From Rhypophila decipiens (taxonomy: Eukaryota > Ascomycota > Sordariomycetes > Sordariales > Naviculisporaceae), in contig MU858064.1 in the NCBI GenBank assembly GCA_033297075.1, forward strand, positions 248,001 through 312,000: DNA of 64,000 bases, written 5' to 3'. How positions within the stretch are numbered: the first letter of the stretch is position 1; each line of letters starts with the position of its first letter. The notes beneath the pieces were generated by a model. The model worked only from the letters and a program-made list of their open reading frames with translations, was not told the DNA's origin and made no database searches. The translations under genes and the position numbers were made by a program. Shown in pieces: positions 56,372-64,000 of this stretch.

Positions 56372-57364
56372 TGGATTGGCCTACTGATGATAGTGAGGGA
56401 ATCCTTGATGATGATGGGATTCCCGGCCCCACCGCAACGGTCCATCAAACGTCGACGGCTTCTGTGGCGCTGATGGGGGTTCTAGGCTTCGTGATTTGAC
56501 CGGGTCGTCACGCCATATGGCATGGCCTGCTTTCCTTGGGTTCCTGTTTCGTTTTGGACATGACTCGCTAAAGTCATGTTGGGCACATTTGGTTCAAGCT
56601 TGGAGTTCCGGATAAGTTCTGTTTTTGGGTTTAATCTATTCTTGATAAATTTTTGTAATAATCGATTTGGGCATCTCACTTGGCAGTGCTTTTCTCTGTG
56701 AGATAAGCCTCCCCAAGGTTTTCTCTTTTTTTTGGAAAGATCTGTGGTGGAGGATTGCGCCTGGAGATGGCAGTGGAGGCTCTGCAACTGAAGTCCTCGG
56801 ACAAGAGCTGAAGATAAGCTGAAGATAAGCACACGCCTTGGTTAGAGCAGCTTTCTTGGCTGAGAGAAACAAGTTGCGTGGACAAGAGACAAGGCGCGAA
56901 TCAAGAGGCGGAACTTGTTTGTTGTTTTGTAAATAGGTCAAATAAAGGCGTCCCCCGCCAGTTGTAGCGGGGACTCAGTAAGTGGGCGCTCTTCAGTGCC
57001 GTGAAATTAAACATCATTTGGTGTGGACGAAGGGGGATCATGTTAGTGCCAAAAGTCACCAACGGAAGCTTCAACAACTTGGTCCGTGCCCATCTTCACC
57101 GCCCCCCACCAAAACTGGTCCTGCCTGTTTTCACCGCCAACATTTGCCATAACGGCAACAAGACTCGGAGCTTCCGAACGCATTTCGATTGACATCACCG
57201 TCGCTCGCGATTGCGCAGAACCTCGAATTTCTCGCGCCGTTACAGTCCTCACAGCCCATATAGTGATCTACGTCCACCAAATTACAGCATTCTTTCGACC
57301 CTCCTGCGAATTTGTTTTCACATCTACTTCCATTTCGATTCGAGGAGCTGTAAACAGCAACGAC
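56372..57364. other. Intergenic, 1.0 kb
   Basis: 3' flank of the 183-aa gene and 5' leader of the cyclophilin gene. A 70-bp region before 57365 is C-rich, like a fungal leader. No other feature supported. Confidence 0.45.
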
Positions 57365-58876
57365 ATGTCTGTCCTTCTGGAAACCAGCGCGGGCGACATC
57401 GTCATCGACCTCCTCGTCGATTACGCGCCGAAAATGTGCGAAAACTTTCTCAAGCTGTGCAAAATCAAATACTACAACTTCTCTCCCATCCACTCAATAC
57501 AACGATCCTTCTCTTTCCAGACGGGTGATCCTCTGGGTCCCATGTCGGCCGATTCAGACGGCGGAACTTCCATCTGGGGCAACATCTCGGGCAACCCAGC
57601 AGACAAGGCCTTTCCAGCTCTCTTCCACCCCAAGCTAAAACACGTTGAGCGCGGGACAGTCAGCATGGCTACGGCGCCACATCCTTCCGACCCCGACGTC
57701 CGCCTTGCAGCTTCGCAGTTCATAGTTACATTGGGAGATGATACGGACTATCTCGATGGGAAAGCCGCCATCTTTGGGAAAGTGGTCGAGGGCTTTGATG
57801 TTTTGGAGAAGATCAACGATGCTATCGTGGACGAGCGCGGCCACCCGCTCGTCGACATACGGATCAAACACACGGTGGTTCTCGACGACCCATACCCCGA
57901 CCCGGCTGGCTTGCGCGAGCCCAGCTCCTCGCCACCGCCCAGCAAGGCGCAACTTGAAACGGTCCGCATTGGCGAAGGCGAAGAGCTGCTCGATGAGGAA
58001 GCCAACGAAGAAGCTGCTGCCGAGGCGGAGCGCAAGAGAAAGGAAAGAGAAGCGGCGGCGCAAGCGCTCACACTGGAGATGATGGGTGACTTGCCGTTTG
58101 CCGAGGTCAAACCGCCCGAGCACGTCTTGTTCGTCTGCAAGCTCAATCCCGTCACGACGGACGAGGACCTCGAGCTCATCTTCAGCCGCTTCGGCGAGAT
58201 TCTCAGCTGCGAGGTGATCCGCGATCGCAAGACGGGCGACAGCCTCCAGTACGCATTTATAGAATTCAAGGACAAGGAAAGCTGTGAGGCTGCTTACCTG
58301 AAGATGGATTCTGTTCTTATTGATGATCGTCGCATCCACGTCGACTTCAGTCAAAGTGTTAGCAAGCTGAGCGAAGTGTGGCGGTCTGAAACAAACTCCA
58401 AGCGCAAGACCGCCGCTTCCAAGAGGGGAGGTGGAGGATGGGGAGGCGTCGAGGAGCTGGAGAAGTGGCGAAAGTACAGACATGAGGACGATGGCCGCGA
58501 TGATGAAGCGGATTACACAATGGTTCACGGAGTCGAAGAAATGCGAGGCCAACACGAGAAGGGCGGCAAGCCCAACCGCTCCAAGTCATTTGGCGATGGC
58601 CCAAGTGGCGACTCAAGACCTAGAGAACGACCCAGCGAGAGCGACCGCCAACGGGATCGAGGCCTGTTTAGATCAGACGACCGCGGTGGGAGGCGTGGCG
58701 ACGACCGCCGAAGCCGAAGCCCCGGACGGGACTCACATCGAGGTGAGCGTCGGGACAGGGGTCACGATGACAGGCCCAGTGGCCGAGACAACCGGGATGG
58801 GCGGCGTGACGACCGGCGAGCAAGAGACAGGGACAGGGATAGCGATCGGCGCCGTGACGACTACCGACGAAGATGA
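57365..58876 (+). CDS. cyp6: Cyclophilin-RRM protein, PPIL4 / Cyp6 type
   Basis: Nuclear peptidyl-prolyl isomerase-like protein linked to the spliceosome. Single exon, 503 aa. The N-terminal cyclophilin domain spans about 1-165 ([82 protein letters not shown]). A linker helix rich in Glu/Ala follows, then an RRM from about 253 to 332 (RNP2 LFVCKL; RNP1 YAFIEF). The C-terminal tail is rich in Arg/Asp/Gly, of RS/RD type. In the cyclophilin domain the position of the catalytic Arg of CypA appears to be Ser (HSIQRSFSF), a change shared with the family's usual Asn/Ser there. The gene is intronless here although others in the window have introns. Confidence 0.95.
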   Translation: MSVLLETSAGDIVIDLLVDYAPKMCENFLKLCKIKYYNFSPIHSIQRSFSFQTGDPLGPMSADSDGGTSIWGNISGNPADKAFPALFHPKLKHVERGTVSMATAPHPSDPDVRLAASQFIVTLGDDTDYLDGKAAIFGKVVEGFDVLEKINDAIVDERGHPLVDIRIKHTVVLDDPYPDPAGLREPSSSPPPSKAQLETVRIGEGEELLDEEANEEAAAEAERKRKEREAAAQALTLEMMGDLPFAEVKPPEHVLFVCKLNPVTTDEDLELIFSRFGEILSCEVIRDRKTGDSLQYAFIEFKDKESCEAAYLKMDSVLIDDRRIHVDFSQSVSKLSEVWRSETNSKRKTAASKRGGGGWGGVEELEKWRKYRHEDDGRDDEADYTMVHGVEEMRGQHEKGGKPNRSKSFGDGPSGDSRPRERPSESDRQRDRGLFRSDDRGGRRGDDRRSRSPGRDSHRGERRDRGHDDRPSGRDNRDGRRDDRRARDRDRDSDRRRDDYRRR

Positions 58877-61800
58877 TTCACATGTCAGTCCATCGTCATC
58901 CCATTGTCACAGCATCAGTTCATGTCGCAGACTAATCTTGATCATTCCTGATTGCCTGGTACCATTTACCCCTGAGCCTCAATGACGGGGCAGCTCTCTG
59001 CTATTTTGTCTCTGACTGCCTGCGTCCTGTCTCTTCCTTTGGTACTCCAATCAGGAGCCCGGGCAGCATCGTACCCCGTGTCGGGACCAAGCCTGATCGT
59101 GGACGCCAACAAGCCGGTCTGACACAGGCCGACACATGGTGCTGGTTAATCGTAGCTGGGGACTAAATTTGGCACACTATCTTCCGATGATGCTCAACGC
59201 CTGCTGTCAATGTTTTAGACGATAACTTTGAGCACCCACGCCCGTCCGACTTGACGCTGTGGTCGGATGCCTGTCTCTCTGTCTGTGTTCCCCATTTCGC
59301 CTGCCCCATACAACATGGAGTCAAGGAAGCTATGTCAAATCAGCTCGGTGCAAAGCTATGCGATGCTTGCTCCAGAAGATTGCACGACGGCCTCGCTGGT
59401 TGGTCAAGATGCCATGAGGAGTCCCGGCCGCCTTGCATCTTGTGTCACGCAGGAACACAAGAACTATTTCCAAAGTCCCCTGCTCCCTCTTTTTTTCAAG
59501 GCTGCTCTCTTGCCGGCCGAGAACAAAAAGTCCAGCCTTTAGGGAGGCGGGTTCTGATTGGTTGGAAATTTCGTGTTGAGTGAGTCTCGCCTTGTCTCGT
59601 CTCAACTTGCCCATTCTCCTTGGGTTGTGTCTCTCGAGGGCCCGGTCTCTGCGCCGCGCATGAGAGAAGAGTCGGGCAGTTGGTTTCGGATGAAATGATG
59701 GAAGCTGCAGCTGGTCGTCGTGTTGGCCTAGTACTTCTCCTCCCGAGCGATGCAGTCTGACCATTCAGTTGGTTCTCCTCGAATGATTCACTCGAAGCTG
59801 GCCCATCCTGGTGGCCTCTGGGGCAGTCGTCGATGGTGAGTACATTGTACTACCCATTTGATCATTGTGTCTCCAGCATGTCAGAATACGGGCTCGGAAA
59901 TTTGTGATTCTTGGAGCTTTGTTTCTTGTCCTTGTCTCTCCACCTGGTGCTATGTGTCGCGGCTCATCACAGATAGCGCCGAGCAAACATGGTGGAAGGG
60001 TCTATCCAGCCATCATCCAGGGTTAGCTTCTAGGGCATCCTTCTTGGACAGGGCTTCCCCGGCTTGGGGGGGCTATTTCCTTGGACGAATACTGTTCAGG
60101 TGATGCTCTCATGCCTCCACTTGATGAACGAGAGCTTGGGAATTGAATGGATGACGGATGCGAGGTCTGCGGAGTCACTAGGTTACCCCCGCTCTCTCCT
60201 GCTCGCTGTACGACGGAAGACTGCGTTGCCCGCGTGTTAGATGGTTGGACAGAGTTACTGCCACGCTCCTCCTTGTTGCCTCGCCTTCCATACGCAATAC
60301 AGTTTCATATGGCTGGCCACTTTGCTTGCTGCTTCATCCAGCTGGGGTCCGGGTCCATTTGGCTCAGAAGAGGGAGCGGCCGGTGGGTGACAAATTTCGC
60401 TCAAGAGGTCAGACGTTGCTGCTTCCTAGATGGGTAGGTAGCAAGCTGCAGCGATAATATAGAAATTAAGACTCATTCCGCTACGTGTTCCTCTCTGAGT
60501 AGGTGTCTGTCATGCCAAGATGTAGAGAAGGGCTTGAAAGGAGACCTCGGATGGAGTACTCTCTTTGATTCTCGCCCTGCCCGATTGCAAATCCTCGTGG
60601 CATTTCTGGGCATCTGGAAATCTACGTGTAGTATGCGAGCATTGTATTCTCGTGCCGCCGCTCATTCTTAGGTAAATATTTATTTCTCCGATCCTAGTGC
60701 CGGCGAGTGATGGGTATGTGATAGGTACTTACCTACATGTATGAACAATAAGGTCTTCATGTCCGCCCCATGAAGCCGTTGAACGTTGTGTATCACTTAT
60801 TTCAAATTAGGCATGGTCATGGTGTGATGTGGGGTGGATCATGATGGGAATGTGAATGTGAATGTGAACCGAAGCAAGTATGCTTGACTTGATGTCAACA
60901 ACAAGTCGAGCTCTTGGACAGCATTACAGCAACAATCTATGGGACAACTTGAGACCGTAAGGTCGTGAAGTTTGATTTCCCCTTTTCTCCTTGTTTCTTC
61001 TCATTGCTGCTCTCTCAATTTCATGCTACCACTATATGAGAACCAACTTGAAGTTCACCAACAGTAAAGGTAGTCACAGGATAGTGAGGCCTCGAGACGT
61101 CAGTGAGGTGAGTGTATCTCTAGTAGGCCGGTTCCAGCACAGCGAGGTGGGCTACGAGGTTGGTGGGTGGATGGCAAGCGGGCAGGCATTCCGTGCAAGC
61201 AGCCAAAAGTCAAGCAGGTGAGGTAACACACCCGTTGTCTATGGGTCTTTAGTCCAGTCCGATCCAGCCATTCCATTCAGGGTTCAGTCGAGCCAGATAT
61301 CAGAACTTGAAAACGAGGCCCCCAGGACCACCAGCTTTCAGGGGTTGCCTCTGGCGGCCGGATAGCCACAGGACACTTGACGTACTTGACAGGTGGAGAA
61401 CTTTACACCCGCGTGGTTAATTCTCCTTTTCTCGTTTTCACTGTCCACAGTGTGCTTCTTTCTTTGTTTCTCTTCTTCCAGGGCTTATTACCACCTTGAG
61501 TGCGCATGTACTGTATCGTATCCTGGATACCTGGTAGCCTTGCCCATCATCCATGTCTCTGTGAAGGTGTCTTACAGTGCTGTTCTCGGTCGACAAGGCC
61601 AGAGCACAGGACTTGAATATTTACGTCCAGTGTCTCAAAGTCACCACTTTGAGTGGAATCGACTGGTAGGAAGTGCGAGGTGTCTGGGTCAGGCTCACCG
61701 GACCGGTGGCCCGATGTGTAGTCTTCGCCATGCAGGTGTTTGAGATACATGGCAGGCTGAGTCTGCCAAACACCATGAATCTCGTGGGCAAAGACAGGAG

Positions 61801-64000
61801 GTGATGTGACATGATTGAACCATATTCGTACATGTACACTGATCTGACCTGGGGGTTGTATCTACCACTGTAGTCCGGCCTTCCTCGGTTATCCCAAAGG
61901 ACCGCCATATTCAGTCCTGGCAATATTAACAGCCTCTCAGCTAGCTACCCATACCCGGGGAAATCAAATATCGAGATGCCGATTGATGGGTTTAACAGAA
62001 CGACTGTCTGAAAAAATACTGTGTGAGTTGACCGGGTAGTGGTCAGTGGTGTCACGACGCATCTGCCAGACCCTTGTCATGGTTCCAGATCGAATTGGTA
62101 GTTCGCTACGGGTTGCCGTGTTTCGAAAAAAGGGTACTTCAAGCTCACGTCCTTTGTCGAATTGGGTCCGGGGTAGTGATGGCCATAGCGGTGAATTTGG
62201 ACGGCAATTGCTGGAAGCTTTGTAGTATTGACGGTTGGAGATTGAACCCATGCCAAGCTATGGACAGCGAGGCGAGTCATGGTGATGAGAACTATCAAGT
62301 ACGAGATCCTACCGGTAAACAGCCTGCAGGCTTTTCAGCCCCATGTTCGGAGAATACTGGGGACGGGATTCACGCATTCATGTACGCATCGGCCCGGCAG
62401 TCAATAGAACCTTCGGGGCCAACGACGCGGACCGAAATAGCCCTCCGAAAGCCACAGATTCGGATGACATGACACTGGACACGACGGACGGACCTTGTTT
62501 GCTGACCACTCTCTGTGCTAGGTCTTGTTCCACATTCCCCGACCCCCCCGAGTCAAAGGGCGTCGGTGGTGGTGCAGGCTGCGTCCTTGGCCTAACTCAC
62601 GTTATCGTATTCAAGCCTGAATACTGTGATTTCAAGGCCTCTTTCGTTGTTTCTTCACCAAGGTTCGTATATCTTGTGTGATGGTTGGAGTTGAGTCCAG
62701 TGACACATGAGATTTCTGCAGTCAATCTCTATCGTCGACCCCCAAGTGCAGTGACTGACAATATGCTGTGCATCTGGAACAATCAGCTACTGTTGTATGA
62801 GGTGCTCCCCTTTAATAGTTTGCCTTGGTTCTGCTGCGTGTGCTACAAAACCTAGGAGCTAAGGACCCTTGTTTGTGAATCACACACAGGTTGGAGCTAC
62901 AGAGACGACAAATTGGATTGGAAGACGATATGGAAACAAAAGGGGGACACTGTATTTAACCAACCACTTGCACTCCTCAGTCGCAGACTGGGATACGGTC
63001 TACCTGATGTAATGAGCGGCATGGGACAAATAACACAAACAACAAATAAAAAAATTAAATGCGCCATTGGACTGCTGCGAATTATGATGTGTGATATGAC
63101 AGGTCAGAAAACCTGCAAGGCATGAGGAACAGCCCTAGTACTGCATTGTCATTTTGACTGCTTTGCAGGATATCAAGGAACAACACGAGAGAAAAGAAGA
63201 TCACGAAACAACGTGCTTGTGCTTTGGCAGTGTATTCTGTGTGGCGTCGGTACTTTCAGTATCTGCAAACCGTCTTCCCGCTCCATCATGATAAAGTCTC
63301 AATCAACGGATTTGAGTCCAAGATGAAGGTCAGCTACGTCCTATGTTGAGTTCCCACTGCTGGTATCAGACCGTCCGTGACTGTCGCTGGCAGGGCGACA
63401 AGATGACGAGCGGGAGCTATGCTAGTATCCCCCGGCCTCGTTTCGACTTCCTTGTCCGTTCAGTCAGCACCCTTTTCGATCTGGCCTACCTTATCGCCGT
63501 GTCCCGCCCGGTTCCTCGACTACCTCCAGTCCAGTCGTTTGCCGTGATAATGTGATCCCACGTGGCTGAACGGGAAGACGGATGCGCCGTTAGCCCTAAA
63601 TTGATACGTGCTGCCACTGTGTTGCAATCCGTACGCTGGGCGGAGACGGATGGCGTTGCCGTGTGCTGGACTGAACATGTCTGCATGGCTTGGGTGGATT
63701 TCTTTTACCATCGCCCCCCTTTTGGTCATCCAGAAGGTCCAAGACTCCTGCTTCGTTGTTTAACTCACTCATCGATATGGCGGATTATGGTAGTACCAAA
63801 ACACAAAAGAGCTAGCACTGGGGCCTCAAGCAGGTATTGCTTTCATGAAATTGAAGTCTTAGAGGGGTTATGATTTGCTGTGTTTCAATGTACGACGTTA
63901 CTCAATTCCATTCCCGCAATCCTTGACATGGTATCTTTGTCGACATTAACAGGCCCGACATTCAAAGACCATCATGGTTTACTAACCATTCACCTTTACT
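58877..64000. other. Gene-poor region to the right edge, 5.1 kb
   Basis: No reading frame here shows a domain, signal peptide, codon pattern or splice arrangement that I can support. A GAATGT tandem repeat occurs near 60848-60868. The region could be long intergenic DNA, non-coding RNA, or contain fast-evolving small genes. Confidence 0.5.
60848..60868. repeat. Short (GAATGT) tandem repeat
   Basis: Three units of GAATGT in a row (GGAATGTGAATGTGAATGTGAACC) in non-coding DNA. Confidence 0.7.

Noticed and set aside
57635..58555. 306-codon minus-strand ORF under the PPIL4-type gene
   Set aside because: Shadow of the cyclophilin-RRM gene, which has unmistakable domains on the + strand.

Overview
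The window is nuclear DNA of a filamentous ascomycete, most likely a Sordariomycete. Genes carry short introns (54-134 nt) with GT..AG ends and CTAAC/CTGAC-like branch points. The CDK8-type kinase, Zn2Cys6 regulator, CBM1 protein and NACHT/STAND protein are typical of filamentous Ascomycota. The CDK8 kinase reads like Sordariomycete SSN3, but the exact genus cannot be read from sequence alone. I support 20 protein-coding genes (one cut by the left edge) and one initiator tRNA. I see no transposon, CRISPR array, rRNA gene or secondary-metabolite core gene.

Layout. 1-7.7 kb: a truncated acyl-CoA synthetase/fatty acid transporter gene, then three genes for secreted proteins (a Cys-rich protein, a multicopper oxidase and a small CBM1 cellulose-binding protein). 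10-12.5 kb: phosphomannose isomerase, divergent from the SAGA subunit SGF29. 15.1-22.4 kb: Arf6-type GTPase, Mediator kinase CDK8/SSN3 and ARP2. 22.8-25.5 kb: an Asp/Glu/hydantoin racemase convergent with an MFS sugar-type transporter. 26.5-31.3 kb: a NACHT (NLR-like) protein convergent with an NmrA/isoflavone-reductase-like protein. 32-33.6 kb: RNA polymerase I subunit RPA43 with a Lys-rich repeat. 36.6-44.4 kb: a hypothetical protein, an APC-family permease, initiator tRNA-Met and a Zn2Cys6 transcription factor. 46.9-51.4 kb: a 1477-residue acidic nuclear-type protein whose architecture resembles coilin. 55.8-58.9 kb: a small conserved-type hypothetical and a PPIL4-type cyclophilin with an RRM. 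58.9-64 kb: no gene recognised.

Most genes are housekeeping (transcription: SGF29, CDK8, RPA43; actin and trafficking: ARP2, Arf6; cell-wall sugar supply: PMI; splicing: PPIL4). They are interleaved with accessory secreted, transport and NLR genes. The strongest leads for something undescribed are the coilin-like protein, the repeat-less NACHT protein and the stand-alone CBM1 protein.
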